A DNA stretch of 64,000 bases from Janthinobacterium lividum (GTDB lineage Bacteria; Pseudomonadota; Gammaproteobacteria; Burkholderiales; Burkholderiaceae_D): positions 5,580,001-5,644,000 of the forward strand of contig NZ_CP075583.1 in assembly GCF_023509035.1 (NCBI RefSeq), written 5' to 3'. Under the pieces are notes generated by a model, which did not search any database, was not told the origin of the DNA, and saw nothing but the letters and a program-made list of their open reading frames with translations. Position numbers and translations under genes: made by a program. Each line of letters opens with the position of its first letter. The stretch's first letter is position 1. Positions 25,802 to 36,119 of the stretch are shown in pieces.

Positions 25802-26077
25802 CTTTTTCCTTAAAAAATACTGCACCAGATTAGCAAACGAACAAACGTGAATGCTGGCATGAAATCTTCCTTTTCACAATCATCCGGCAGACCTATACCT
25901 GCGCTTATGCCTGTGAAGCATATTTATATAGCGTAATATTCGCAGCGGTATCGCGCAAAACGCCCCCATAGTACTGTACAGTGCTTGCCCTTTCGCCCCG
26001 GGCTGGGGCAACAATTACTTGTAGTAAAGTTCTCATGCTCTCTGCAGTCTCGAATAAAACCAAGATAAGGCCCCTTC

Positions 26078-27477
26078 ATGGCAATTAACATCATTCTGAA
26101 CCTGCTCGTTGCGCTGATCGTCTTCGCCTTCATGTTCCGCCAGCAACGCAACCACTCCACGTTTACCGTGCGCGTCTTCACGGGCCTGGGCCTGGGCGTG
26201 CTGCTGGGCGCGGCCGTGCAGTGGCTGTACGGCGCCGGCTCGCCCATCATCGCGGGTACCAATGAATACATCGACATCGTCGGCAGCGGCTACGTAAAAC
26301 TGCTGCAAATGATCATCATGCCGCTGATCATGGTCTCCATCATTTCCGCCATCCTGAAACTCAAGGATGCGAGTTCCCTGGGCAAGATCAGCGCGCTGAC
26401 CATCGGCACCCTGCTCATCACCACGACCGTCGCCGCCGCGCTGGGCATCCTGATGGCCAAGCTCTTCGGCCTGACGGCTGTCGGCCTGACCTCGAGCGCG
26501 GCTGAAGTGGCGCGTGGCGTGCAACTGCAAGGCTCGCTGGAAACGGCGAAAGCCCTGTCGCTGCCGAAACTGCTGGTCAGCTTCGTGCCGACCAACCCCT
26601 TCCTCGACATGACGGGGGCGCGCAAGACGTCGACCATCGCCGTGGTAGTGTTCTCCATCTTTATCGGCATCTCGGCCACGGGTATCGCGGCGAAAAAGCC
26701 GGAAATCTTTGCTTCCTTCGAGCACTTCATGAAAGTAGCGCACGCCATCGTCATGCGCATGGTCACGCTGGTGCTGCGCCTGACGCCGTATGGCGTGTTT
26801 GCGCTGATGTTTGAAGTGGTGGCCTCGTCGAGCTACACGGACATCTTGAAACTGATCAACTTCGTCGTCGCCTCGTACAGCGCGCTGATATTGATGTTCC
26901 TCGTGCACCTGGCCATCATCGCCGGCGTGGGACTGAACCCGCTGCGCTTCGTGAAAAAGTCTTCCCCGTGCTGGCCTTCGCCTTCACCTCGCGCACCAGC
27001 GCCGGCTCGATCCCGATGAGCGTGCAGACGCAAACGCAGCGCCTGGGCACGCCGGAAGGCATCGCCAACTTCGCCGCCTCGTTCGGTTCGACCATCGGCC
27101 AGAACGGCTGCGCCGGCATCTATCCGGCCATGCTGGCCGTGATGATCGCCCCTACCGTCGGCGTCGACCCGTTCACCGTCAGTTTCCTGCTGCCACTGCT
27201 GGCCATCATCACTATCGGTTCCGTCGGCGTGGCCGGCGTGGGCGGGGGCGCCACGTTTGCCGCCCTGATCGTGCTGTCGGCGATGGACTTGCCCGTCGCG
27301 CTGGCCGGCTTGCTGATCTCCGTCGAACCGCTGATCGACATGGGCCGCACGGCCCTGAACGTGAGCGGCTCGATCACGGCCGGCACCGTCACCAGCCGGG
27401 TCATGGGACAGACCGACCTGGCCGTCTACAACAGCGACGACGCGCCCGACTTGGACGAAGCGGAACACGCCGCCTAA
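26078..27477 (+). CDS. tcyP: L-cystine uptake protein TcyP (frameshifted in this sequence)
   Basis: Sodium/proton symporter of the DAACS family, close to E. coli TcyP (YdjN). First frame to about 26960: [34 protein letters not shown]. Second frame from there: [37 protein letters not shown] and [18 protein letters not shown]. The break is at the A-run after TTCGTG (five A where six restore [17 protein letters not shown]). One added base gives 466 residues, the family length. About eight membrane segments plus two hairpin loops. AAGG precedes the ATG. Confidence 0.92.
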
Positions 27478-27557
27478 GCAGCCATCCACTGGCGCGCCGC
27501 GCCTTGCCGCTTTCGTCTATATTTATTCACCATAAATACAGAGGAAGGCGCAAGGCG

Positions 27558-28322
27558 ATGGAACAGAAATGGCCGCAGCAAATCTGGATCGTGCGTCACG
27601 GCCAAAGTGCCGGCAACGTGGCGCGCGATGCCGCCGAAGCGGAAAAACAGTTATTGATCGCCATCGCCGAGCGCGATGTCGACGTCCCCCTCTCCGACCT
27701 TGGCGCGCGCCAGGCGCAAGCCCTGGGCGACTGGTTCGCCACCCTTCCCCCTGAACAACAACCAACCGTCGTGCTGTACTCGCCCTACGTGCGGGCGCAG
27801 CAGACGGCGCAAGCCGTGCTGGCGCGCATCGATGCGGATAGCCTCGCCTCCGTGGTGGCCGACGAGCGCCTGCGTGAAAAGGAGTTCGGCATCCTCGACC
27901 GCCTGACCGTGCACGGCATCGCCAGCAACTACCCGGAACTGTACGAGCAGCGCCAGCATGTCGGCAAGTTTTACTTCCGTCCTCCGGGTGGCGAAAGCTG
28001 GTGCGACGTCATCCTGCGCCTGCGCAGCGTGCTCGACACCATCACCCGCGAGTATCGGGGAGAAAGAGTGCTGATCGTCGGCCACCAGGTCATCGTCAAT
28101 TGCTTCCGCTACCTGCTGGAACGCTGCGACGAGCACGCCATCCTGGCCATCGACAAGGCCGCCGACGTACCCAATTGCGGCGTTACCTCGTACGCCTTCA
28201 ACCCCGCCCTGGGAAGGTACGGCAAGCTGCAGCTGGACCTGTGCAATTTCGTCGCGCCGCTGGAAGCGGCCGGCACACCCGTCACGGCCCAGCCCGACAT
28301 GCCGGCGGCGCCCAAGTCCTAG
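27558..28322 (+). CDS. histidine phosphatase family protein
   Basis: 254 residues from ATG 27558. Phosphoglycerate-mutase-like fold: catalytic IWIVRHGQSAGN at residues 9-20, SPYVRAQQTAQAVL, REKEFGILD, and the second His in ERVLIVGHQVIVN. It is a phosphomonoesterase of unknown substrate. It lies 16 bases before nnrD on the same strand. Confidence 0.88.
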   Translation: MEQKWPQQIWIVRHGQSAGNVARDAAEAEKQLLIAIAERDVDVPLSDLGARQAQALGDWFATLPPEQQPTVVLYSPYVRAQQTAQAVLARIDADSLASVVADERLREKEFGILDRLTVHGIASNYPELYEQRQHVGKFYFRPPGGESWCDVILRLRSVLDTITREYRGERVLIVGHQVIVNCFRYLLERCDEHAILAIDKAADVPNCGVTSYAFNPALGRYGKLQLDLCNFVAPLEAAGTPVTAQPDMPAAPKS

Positions 28323-28338
28323 TTTTTCGGAGTCATTC

Positions 28339-29229
28339 ATGGACACCACCGACATCACGCCTTCCCTGCTGCGTTCCTGGCCCCTGCCCATGCCCCAGCC
28401 TGACGGCGACAAGGAAGTGCGCGGCCATCTGCTGATCGTCGCCGGCTCGGCCGAGATGCCGGGCGCCATCCTGCTGGCGGCCACGGCCGCCCTGCGCGCA
28501 GGCGCGGGCAAGCTGACCCTGGCGACGGGGGCATCGGTGGCGGCGCAGGTGGCCATCGCCATGCCCGAGGCGCGGGTCATCGGCCTGGATGAAACGGCGC
28601 AAGGCGGCTTTCGCCACGAGGCGCGACACCAGCTGGCGCCGCTGGCGGGCAAGGTGGATGCCGTCCTTGTCGGGCCAGGCATGTGCGACACGGCGGCCTG
28701 CTGCGAGCTGATGCGCCATCTGCTGCCCCTGTTTGCCGGCAGCCGTTTGATTCTCGACGCCCGCGCCATGCAGGTCGTGCGCCAGCCCGTGCACTTGCGC
28801 TCGCAGTTCAGCTTTAAGCAGTCCGTGCTGCTGACACCGCACGCGGGCGAGCTGGCCCAGTTGATGGACCTGTCGAAAGACGCCGTGCTGGCCGACCCGC
28901 ACGGCTGCGCCGTGGAAGCGGCGCAGCGCTGGAATGCCATCGTCGCCCTGAAAGGCGCGCTGACCGTCATCGCCATGCCCGACGGCACAAAATGGACGCA
29001 CGCAGGCGGCAATATCGGCCTGGCCATTTCCGGCTCCGGCGACACCCTGGCCGGCATCATCACGGGCCTGGCCGCGCGCGGCGCATCGTTGGAGCAGGCG
29101 TGCGCCTGGGGCATCGCCCTGCATGCGCTGGCGGGCGAACAGCTGGCCCTGCGCTTCGGCATCCTCGGCTACCTGGCGCGCGAAATCCCGGCCGAGATTC
29201 CTGCCCTGCTGCGCCACCTGGCGGCATAA
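28339..29229 (+). CDS. nnrD: ADP-dependent NAD(P)H-hydrate dehydratase
   Basis: 296 residues of the ribokinase-like NnrD/YjeF C-terminal family, which repairs hydrated NAD(P)H. Motifs: GHLLIVAGSAEMPGAILLAA, VLLTPHAGELAQL, and GNIGLAISGSGDTLAGIITGL with the catalytic GSGDTL. The YjeF N-terminal epimerase half is absent, so this is the single-domain form. CGGAG ribosome site. Confidence 0.9.
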   Translation: MDTTDITPSLLRSWPLPMPQPDGDKEVRGHLLIVAGSAEMPGAILLAATAALRAGAGKLTLATGASVAAQVAIAMPEARVIGLDETAQGGFRHEARHQLAPLAGKVDAVLVGPGMCDTAACCELMRHLLPLFAGSRLILDARAMQVVRQPVHLRSQFSFKQSVLLTPHAGELAQLMDLSKDAVLADPHGCAVEAAQRWNAIVALKGALTVIAMPDGTKWTHAGGNIGLAISGSGDTLAGIITGLAARGASLEQACAWGIALHALAGEQLALRFGILGYLAREIPAEIPALLRHLAA

Positions 29230-29341
29230 AAACAACAGCATAAGCATATCCAGAAAGAATCGTTAGCGCCGGCGGGCGCCGCCCTTAAGCTCATGATAAC
29301 TGTTTCCATACGAACACTAATCAAGCCCAAAGGACACCGCC

Positions 29342-31861
29342 TTGCATCCGCGCCATTCATCCGCCTCTCTCTCCCTTCCCGCCACGCCGCTGCGCGCCAT
29401 CGTGCTGGCCTGCACCATGCTGGGCGCACCGTCCGCCTGGGCCCAGGACGCGCAAGCCACCGCCAGCACAGGCACAGGCACCACCGCTGAAACGGCTGGC
29501 GCCAGCATCGACCAGGTCACCGTCGTCGGCTCGCGCGCACGCAACCGCACAGTGTTCGACAGCAGCGTGCCCATCGACCGCTTCGGTGCGCGCGAAGTGA
29601 GCAATGCGCTGTCGACAGGCGACGTGGGCGCGGCCCTGCAAAACCTGTCGCCCTCGATCAACTTCCCCCGCATCGAGTCGAGCGGCGCGTCGGATTCCGT
29701 GCGCGGCATCCAGTTGCGGGGACTGGCGCCCGACCAGGTACTGGTGCTGATCAACGGCAAGCGCCGCCACACGAGCGCCGTGCTCGACACGGAAAGCAGC
29801 TTTGCCGGCACCGTGCCGGTCGACATCAATGCCATTCCACCGAACGCCATCGACCACATCGAAATCCTGCGCGACGGCGCGGGCGCCCAGTACGGCAGCG
29901 ACGCCGTGGCGGGCGTCATCAACATCGTGCTGAAAAAAGCCCGCACGGGCGGCGCCGCTTCCGTCAGCTATGGCGCCAACCACACGCATTTCGATCCGAC
30001 AGATCAAACCCTGACGGATGGCCAGACCGTCATCGTCAACGCCGACTATGGCGTGCCGCTGGGCGAGGCGGGATTCTTCCACTTCGGCGCGGAAACGCGA
30101 CGCCGCTCGCCCACGGAACGGGCCGGCCCCAGCGACGCGGGCTGGACTTCCTACAACTACACGCCGGCCGACCAGGCGCTTGACGGCAAGGTCGTATTCA
30201 AGTCGGGTGACTCGCGCCAGCGCAACAACTATTTGTTCTACAACACCCAGCTCACCCTGGCCAACGGCCTGGACCTGTATTCGTTTGCCACCCTCAACGA
30301 GCGCAAATCGGACGGCAGCGCCTACTTCCGCTATCCGGGCGACCCGTCGAACGTACTGGCCCTGTATCCGAACGGCTACCGCCCCGTCACCAATGGCGAC
30401 AAGCGCGACCTCAGCATCGAGGCCGGCGTGCGCGGCAGCGCGGGCGAGTGGAACTGGGACGCCAGCGCGCGCCACGGCAGCGACCGCTTTGACTACGGCG
30501 TGAGCCACTCCGTCAACGCCTCGCTGGGTGCAGCCAGCCCCACGCGTTTCAAGCTGGCCGGCTTCGACTTCCGCCAGAACGCCTTGAACATCGATGCCAC
30601 GCGCAGCATCGACATCGGTCTGCCCGCGCCTCTGAACCTGGCGGTGGGCGCAGAATGGATGCGCGAAACCTACACCAGCTCGGCTGGCGACCCCGCTTCG
30701 TACGCGGCCGGCAGCTTCACGGACGCTCCGCCGGGCGCGCAGGCGGGACCGGGCCTGCGCCCGTCGGACGCCTATGACGGCAGCCGGCAGATCCGCTCCG
30801 TGTATGCGGACGTGGAAAGCGACCTCACGCCGCGCCTGCTGGTGGGCGCCGCCGCCCGCTATTCCGACTACAGCGACTTCGGCAGCGCCAGCACGGGCAA
30901 GCTGTCCACGCGCTATAAAGTGACGGACAACTTCCTCGTGCGCGGCTCGCTGTCAAACAGCTTCCGCGCGCCAGCCCTCGTGCAGACGGGATTCCGCTTC
31001 GCCACACTGAACTTCAACGCCGATGGCACGGCCCTGCAAACGGCAGCCCTGCTACCGGCCAGCGACCCGCTGGCGCGCAGCTTCGGCGCACAACAGCTCA
31101 AGCCGGAAAAGTCGACCAACGTATCGCTGGGCCTGGCCTGGAAACCGGCCGCCGCCACCAGCGTGACGGTCGATGCCTACGTGATCCGCATCCGCGACCG
31201 CATCACGCGCTCGAGCGACTTGCAAAGCGACGCCGTCACCGCCTACCTGGCCGCCAATGGCCGCAGCGACATCCAGTCCGTGGCCTACCTGGCCAACCTG
31301 CTCGACACGCGGACTAAAGGACTGGACGTGGTGCTGAATCACGACCTGGCGTTCACATCAGGCAAGCTGAACCTGAACGCGGCGCTGAACCTGAACAAGA
31401 CCAGCCTCGACAAGGTGCGCCAAAGTTCCGCCGCATTGACCAATATCGATCCCAGTCTGACCCTGCTGACGGAGACGAGTTTGTTCCGCATCAAACATGC
31501 GTCACCGACCAGCAAGTTGATCCTGGGCGCCGACTGGCAGGCTGCCGGCTGGGGCGTGCAGGCGCGCGCCACGCGCTTTGGCGAGCTGAAAGATTTTTCG
31601 TATGACAGCGATGCGCCCTTGATCGACGGTATCCCCGCACAGCGCTTCGGCGCCGTCTGGTCGCTGGACCTGGAAGGCCAATTGAAACTGAGCAAGCAAC
31701 TGACCTTGAGCGTGGGCGGCAACAACATCCTCGACCGCTATCCGCAGCGCGTGCGGGAAACAAATAACGCCACGTATGGCGGCGCCCTGCCCTACAATTT
31801 TATCAACCCCATCGGCGTCAATGGCGCGTACTTCTACGCCAAGCTCAACTACACGTTCTAA
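29342..31861 (+). CDS. TonB-dependent outer-membrane receptor
   Basis: 839 residues from a TTG start with AAAGGA 8 bases upstream. Signal peptide cut after AWA/QDA. Plug domain at about 50-165 (VLVLINGKRRHTSAVLD, IEILRDGAGAQYGSDAVAGVINI) and a 22-strand barrel ending in the aromatic YFYAKLNYTF. The sequence is of the family annotated for iron complexes, but the ligand cannot be told. It is followed 18 bases later by a SAM hydrolase with signal peptide, so the two are likely co-transcribed. Confidence 0.92.
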   Translation: MHPRHSSASLSLPATPLRAIVLACTMLGAPSAWAQDAQATASTGTGTTAETAGASIDQVTVVGSRARNRTVFDSSVPIDRFGAREVSNALSTGDVGAALQNLSPSINFPRIESSGASDSVRGIQLRGLAPDQVLVLINGKRRHTSAVLDTESSFAGTVPVDINAIPPNAIDHIEILRDGAGAQYGSDAVAGVINIVLKKARTGGAASVSYGANHTHFDPTDQTLTDGQTVIVNADYGVPLGEAGFFHFGAETRRRSPTERAGPSDAGWTSYNYTPADQALDGKVVFKSGDSRQRNNYLFYNTQLTLANGLDLYSFATLNERKSDGSAYFRYPGDPSNVLALYPNGYRPVTNGDKRDLSIEAGVRGSAGEWNWDASARHGSDRFDYGVSHSVNASLGAASPTRFKLAGFDFRQNALNIDATRSIDIGLPAPLNLAVGAEWMRETYTSSAGDPASYAAGSFTDAPPGAQAGPGLRPSDAYDGSRQIRSVYADVESDLTPRLLVGAAARYSDYSDFGSASTGKLSTRYKVTDNFLVRGSLSNSFRAPALVQTGFRFATLNFNADGTALQTAALLPASDPLARSFGAQQLKPEKSTNVSLGLAWKPAAATSVTVDAYVIRIRDRITRSSDLQSDAVTAYLAANGRSDIQSVAYLANLLDTRTKGLDVVLNHDLAFTSGKLNLNAALNLNKTSLDKVRQSSAALTNIDPSLTLLTETSLFRIKHASPTSKLILGADWQAAGWGVQARATRFGELKDFSYDSDAPLIDGIPAQRFGAVWSLDLEGQLKLSKQLTLSVGGNNILDRYPQRVRETNNATYGGALPYNFINPIGVNGAYFYAKLNYTF

Positions 31862-31879
31862 CACGAATAAGGATAAATC

Positions 31880-32803
31880 ATGATCATCAAACGCCTCTCC
31901 CACCTCGTCGCCGGCGCCTGCCTGAGCACCCTCCTTCTGTCCACCGCCCAGGCTGCCGCGCCGCTGGTACTGATGACAGACTTCGGCACGGCCGATGGCG
32001 CCGTGTCGGCCATGCATGGCGTGGCCTATGGCGTCGATCCCCAGCTGACCATCTCGGACCTGACGCACCAGATTCCCGACTACGACATCTGGCTGGGCGC
32101 CTACCGCTTGTACCAGACAGCCAATTACTGGCCGCAAGGCACGGTCTTTGTGTCCGTCATCGATCCAGGCGTGGGCACGGCGCGCAGGTCGGTGGTGCTG
32201 AAAACCAAGGGTGGACGCTACTTCGTGGGGCCGGACAATGGCCTGTTCACCCTGATCGCCGAACGCGATGGCGTGGCGGAACTGCGCGAAATCGATGAAA
32301 AGGTCAACCGCCTGGCTGGCTCCGCCGAGTCGTACACCTTCCATGGCCGCGACGTGTACGCGTATGTCGGTGCGCGCCTGGCGTCGGGCGCCATCAGCTA
32401 TGAACAGGTGGGCCCGCAATTGCCGAGCGAATCCGTGGTGAAGATCGCGTATCAAAAACCTGTGCGCGACGGCAATACCATTCGCGGTATCGTGCCCGTG
32501 CTCGACGTCAAGTATGGCAATGTGTGGACGAATATCCCGAAATCCCTGCTCGACGAGTTGCAGGTAAAACTGCACGATCCGTTGCAAGTGCGCATTTTGC
32601 ACAAGGGCAAGCAAGTGGCCAAGGTCACGGCGCCATTCGAGAACACGTTTGGCGGCGTCGCCAAGGGCAAGCCCCTGGTCTACCTGAACAGTCTGCTCGA
32701 CGTGGCCGTCGCCATCAGCCAGGGTGACTTTGCCGCAAAGCATCACATTGAGTCGGGCGTGGATTGGGAAGTGGAAGTGAGCAAGGCTCCAGCCGCCAAA
32801 TAA
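31880..32803 (+). CDS. secreted SAM hydrolase / DUF62-family protein
   Basis: 307 residues. The DUF62 family (SAM hydroxide adenosyltransferase, SAM-dependent halogenase fold) is clear from LMTDFGTADGAVSAMHG, VSVIDPGVGTARRSVVL, YFVGPDNGLFTLIAE and YTFHGRDVYAYVGA. Unlike typical cytoplasmic members it begins with a signal peptide, MIIKRLSHLVAG to STAQA/A. AAGGA ribosome site. It probably acts in the periplasm, possibly on a nucleoside-like substrate brought in by the receptor upstream; that is inference. Confidence 0.88.
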   Translation: MIIKRLSHLVAGACLSTLLLSTAQAAAPLVLMTDFGTADGAVSAMHGVAYGVDPQLTISDLTHQIPDYDIWLGAYRLYQTANYWPQGTVFVSVIDPGVGTARRSVVLKTKGGRYFVGPDNGLFTLIAERDGVAELREIDEKVNRLAGSAESYTFHGRDVYAYVGARLASGAISYEQVGPQLPSESVVKIAYQKPVRDGNTIRGIVPVLDVKYGNVWTNIPKSLLDELQVKLHDPLQVRILHKGKQVAKVTAPFENTFGGVAKGKPLVYLNSLLDVAVAISQGDFAAKHHIESGVDWEVEVSKAPAAK

Positions 32804-32825
32804 GCCGTCCTTACGCGGCCAGGGC

Positions 32826-32854
32826 AAAAAAAGAGCCTTCCGCGGAAGGCTCTT
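32826..32854 (-). terminator. terminator of the RND efflux operon
   Basis: Perfect 12-bp palindromic arms AAGAGCCTTCCG/CGGAAGGCTCTT (32831-32854). On the minus strand it is followed by seven T. It can also stop the plus-strand SAM hydrolase transcript. Confidence 0.88.
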
Positions 32855-32894
32855 GAAATACCACGGCGCAGCGCAGGCTGGCCTTGGCCCGGTA

Positions 32895-35800
32895 CTACTT
32901 TTGCAGGCTGACCGCCGTTGCCTTCGGCGCGCGGCGTCCCATCAGGAACAGCACGGCCTTTTTCAGCATGCGGTAGACGAAGCGCACCAGCAGCAGGGTC
33001 AGCACGCATTCGAGCAGGGTCAGGATCATGGCCACGGCCACCGGCATGCGCGCGGCGCGGCGATGGAACTTGGCCACGGCGCCATCACGGGCGATTTCGA
33101 TGCTGTCATAGAAGGTCGGCACGACCAGCAGGGTCAAAATCGTCGAGGTAATGGTGCCGCCGATGATGGCGATCGCCAATGGACGGTAGAACTCGCCGCC
33201 TTCGCCCAGGCCCAGCGCCACAGGGAACATGCCGGCGATCAGCGCAAACGTCGTCATCAGGATGGGGCGCAGCCGCATGCGGCCTGCATACATCAGTGCG
33301 TCTTCGCGGCCATGGCCCTCTTCCTCGCGCTTGCGCGCCGCGTCGAGCAGCAGGATGGCGTTCTTGGCAACCAGGCCCATCAGCATGATGATGCCGATAA
33401 AGCTCATCAGGTTGAGGGTGTTGTTGGTGATCACCAGCGCCACCACCACGCCGATCAAGCTCAGCGGCAAGGACATCATCACGGCCACGGGTGCCGTGAA
33501 GGAACCGAACTGCATCACCAGGATCAAATACATCAGGCCGATACCCATCACCAGCGCGATCAGCATTTCCGTGAACAGCTCTTGCTGGTCCTGGCCGGCG
33601 CCGCCGAGCGCCAGGCCGTAGCCGGGCGGGAAGTCGATGGAGTTGGCCAGTTTCATGGCGTCGCTCGTCACTTCGCCGTTCGAGCGGCCTTGCGCATTGG
33701 CCGACACGGTGATCGTGCGCTTGCCATTCTTGTGCTCGATGCCGGAAGGTCCCTTGCCCATGGTAATGGTGGCGATCTGGTCGAGCGGTACCATTTGCGA
33801 GGTGCCCGTCACGCTGATCGGCAGGCGCTCGATGTTTTCCGATGCCACGCGGTCGTCGGGATGCAGGCGCACGGCGACGTCGCGCGTCTCGCCCGTCGGA
33901 TCGACCCAGTCGCCCACTTCCACGCCGGCGAACGCCACGCGCAACGATTGCGCCGCGTCATTGACGGAAATGCCCATCGAGTTGGCCAGGCCACGGTTGA
34001 GCTCAATCTGCAGTTCGTTTTTCGGGTCTTGCTCGGACAGGCCCACATCGACGGCGCCGGGAATTGCGCGCAGCTTGTCCATGTAGGCGTTGGTGATTTC
34101 CATCAGTTTACGCGAATCCGGACCCGTGAATTCCACCTGGATCGGCTTTTGCGAACCATTGCTCAAGTCATCCTGCACCACGTATTCGGCGCCCACCAGG
34201 CGCGACATCTTCTCGCGCAGCTCGACGGCAATTTCCTTGGCCGAACGCTTGCGGGTGTTGCGCTTGCCGATGTCGACATAGACTCTTCCGCCGCCGGCAT
34301 TGATGGAGCTGTTGGTATCCTTGGTTTCAGGCAAGGTACGCGCCAGCACGGCCGCCGCTTCCAGTTTCAAACGCGAATATTCGATGCTGCTCGACGAGGG
34401 CGTGCGCACATTGATCATCAGATTGCCCGAATCGGATGCCGGCAGGAAACTCGTGCCGCCATGTGTAGCGTGCAGAACAATGGCGCCCACCAGGCTGCCG
34501 AAGGCGATGACAGCCATCCAGCGGCGGTGATGCAGGGCCCAGGCAATCACGCGCCCGTAACGGTCGGCCTGGTGGTCGAACCAGTGGTTGAATTTTTCCA
34601 ACACGCGGCCGATACCTTTTTTCGGCGCCGAGTGCTCCTCAACCGGGTCACCCCAGTAGGCCGACAGCATGGGGTCGAGCGTAAACGAAATGCCCAGGCT
34701 GACGAGCACCGAGCACGTCACCGTCAAGGCAAACGGACGGAACCATTCGCCAGAGATACCGGGCATGAAGGCCACGGGAATGAAAACGGCGATGATGGAG
34801 AAGGTCGTGGCGGCCACGGCCATACCGATCTCGGCCGTGCCTTCCAGCGCAGCCGTACGGCGGTCCTTGCCCATCTGCATGTGGCGCACGATGTTTTCAC
34901 GCACCACGATGGCATCATCGATCAGCACGCCGATGGCCAGCGACAGGCCCAGCAAGGTCATGAAGTTCAGGGTAAAGCCGCACAGCCACACGGCAATGAA
35001 GGCGGCAATCACGGACGTAGGCAGGCTCAGCGCCGTGATCAGGGTCGAACGCCAGGAGTTCAGGAAGGCGTAGACGACGAAAATCGTCAGCACGGCGCCC
35101 AGCACCAGCGATTCAATCACGTTGTTCAAGCTATGCTGGGCGTTTTCGCCACCGTCGCGCGTCACTTGCAGGATCGTGCCTTTCGGTAAGGTCTTGTTGA
35201 TTTCCGCCACCATGTCGCGGATCTTGTTGGCCACGCTGACGGTGGAGGCGTCGCGCACGCGGGTGATCGAAATGCCCACGTTGGGCTTGCCGCTGCGCAT
35301 GCTCAGGCTGTTGACTTCAGCAAAGCCATCCTCGATGGTGGCCACTTGCGCCAGGCGCACGATTTCCTCGCCGCGGCGCTTGATCACCACTTTCTCGAAG
35401 TCGCTTGGCGACTCGATACGGCCCACGAGGCGGATGCTTTTCTCGTCCAGGGTGCCGCGCACCTTGCCCACCGGTGCATTCGTGTTCTGGTTGCGCAAGG
35501 CGGTCACGACATCGCTGACGGACACATTGTATTCACGCAATTTTTCCGCCCGCAGCAGCACGGACAGTTCGCGCTTGAGCGAACCGCCCACGTTGACCAG
35601 CGCCACGCCATCGACGGTGCGGAAGCGGTCCGACAGCACGTCCTCGGCCAGGCGCGAAATTTCCGCATGGCTTTGCGTATTCGACGACAGCGCCAGTTGC
35701 ATGATCGGTTCGGCAGCCGGGTCGATGCGCTGCAAGATAGGCTCGCGCATTTCCGTCGGCAACTTGTAGCGCACGGCGGCAATCGCATTGCGGATATTGT

Positions 35801-36116
35801 CGGACGCTTCGATCAGGTTGGTATTGAAGGAAAACTTCAGGAAGATGCTGGCCGAACCTTCATTCGAATCGCTGTTGACTTCGGTCACGCCGGAAATGCT
35901 TTGCAAGGACTTTTCCAGGCGGTTCACCACTTCGCGCTCGACCGTATCAGGGGATGCGCCAGGGTAAGGAATGCTGACGACGATGAAAGGCACTTCGACG
36001 TCCGGATTCTGGTTGACGCGCAATTTCTTGAGCGCCAGCAGGCCGACACACATCATGGCCAGAATCAGGACGATGGTGGCGGTAGGCCGCTTGATACTGA
36101 AATCGGAAAGAAACAT
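32895..36116 (-). CDS. RND efflux transporter permease
   Basis: 1073-residue inner-membrane RND pump of the HAE1 class (AcrB/MdtB/MexB fold). N-terminal helix FSIKRPTATIVLILAMMCVGLLAL, two large periplasmic loops, and the proton relay motif AIGVLIDDAIVVRENIVRH with paired Asp near residue 400. AcrB proteins are about 1030-1050, so length fits. It lies 3 bases after the adaptor gene. No outer-membrane partner is encoded here, so it must use one from elsewhere. Confidence 0.95.
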   Translation of the reverse strand: MFLSDFSIKRPTATIVLILAMMCVGLLALKKLRVNQNPDVEVPFIVVSIPYPGASPDTVEREVVNRLEKSLQSISGVTEVNSDSNEGSASIFLKFSFNTNLIEASDNIRNAIAAVRYKLPTEMREPILQRIDPAAEPIMQLALSSNTQSHAEISRLAEDVLSDRFRTVDGVALVNVGGSLKRELSVLLRAEKLREYNVSVSDVVTALRNQNTNAPVGKVRGTLDEKSIRLVGRIESPSDFEKVVIKRRGEEIVRLAQVATIEDGFAEVNSLSMRSGKPNVGISITRVRDASTVSVANKIRDMVAEINKTLPKGTILQVTRDGGENAQHSLNNVIESLVLGAVLTIFVVYAFLNSWRSTLITALSLPTSVIAAFIAVWLCGFTLNFMTLLGLSLAIGVLIDDAIVVRENIVRHMQMGKDRRTAALEGTAEIGMAVAATTFSIIAVFIPVAFMPGISGEWFRPFALTVTCSVLVSLGISFTLDPMLSAYWGDPVEEHSAPKKGIGRVLEKFNHWFDHQADRYGRVIAWALHHRRWMAVIAFGSLVGAIVLHATHGGTSFLPASDSGNLMINVRTPSSSSIEYSRLKLEAAAVLARTLPETKDTNSSINAGGGRVYVDIGKRNTRKRSAKEIAVELREKMSRLVGAEYVVQDDLSNGSQKPIQVEFTGPDSRKLMEITNAYMDKLRAIPGAVDVGLSEQDPKNELQIELNRGLANSMGISVNDAAQSLRVAFAGVEVGDWVDPTGETRDVAVRLHPDDRVASENIERLPISVTGTSQMVPLDQIATITMGKGPSGIEHKNGKRTITVSANAQGRSNGEVTSDAMKLANSIDFPPGYGLALGGAGQDQQELFTEMLIALVMGIGLMYLILVMQFGSFTAPVAVMMSLPLSLIGVVVALVITNNTLNLMSFIGIIMLMGLVAKNAILLLDAARKREEEGHGREDALMYAGRMRLRPILMTTFALIAGMFPVALGLGEGGEFYRPLAIAIIGGTITSTILTLLVVPTFYDSIEIARDGAVAKFHRRAARMPVAVAMILTLLECVLTLLLVRFVYRMLKKAVLFLMGRRAPKATAVSLQK

Positions 36117-36119
36117 GGC

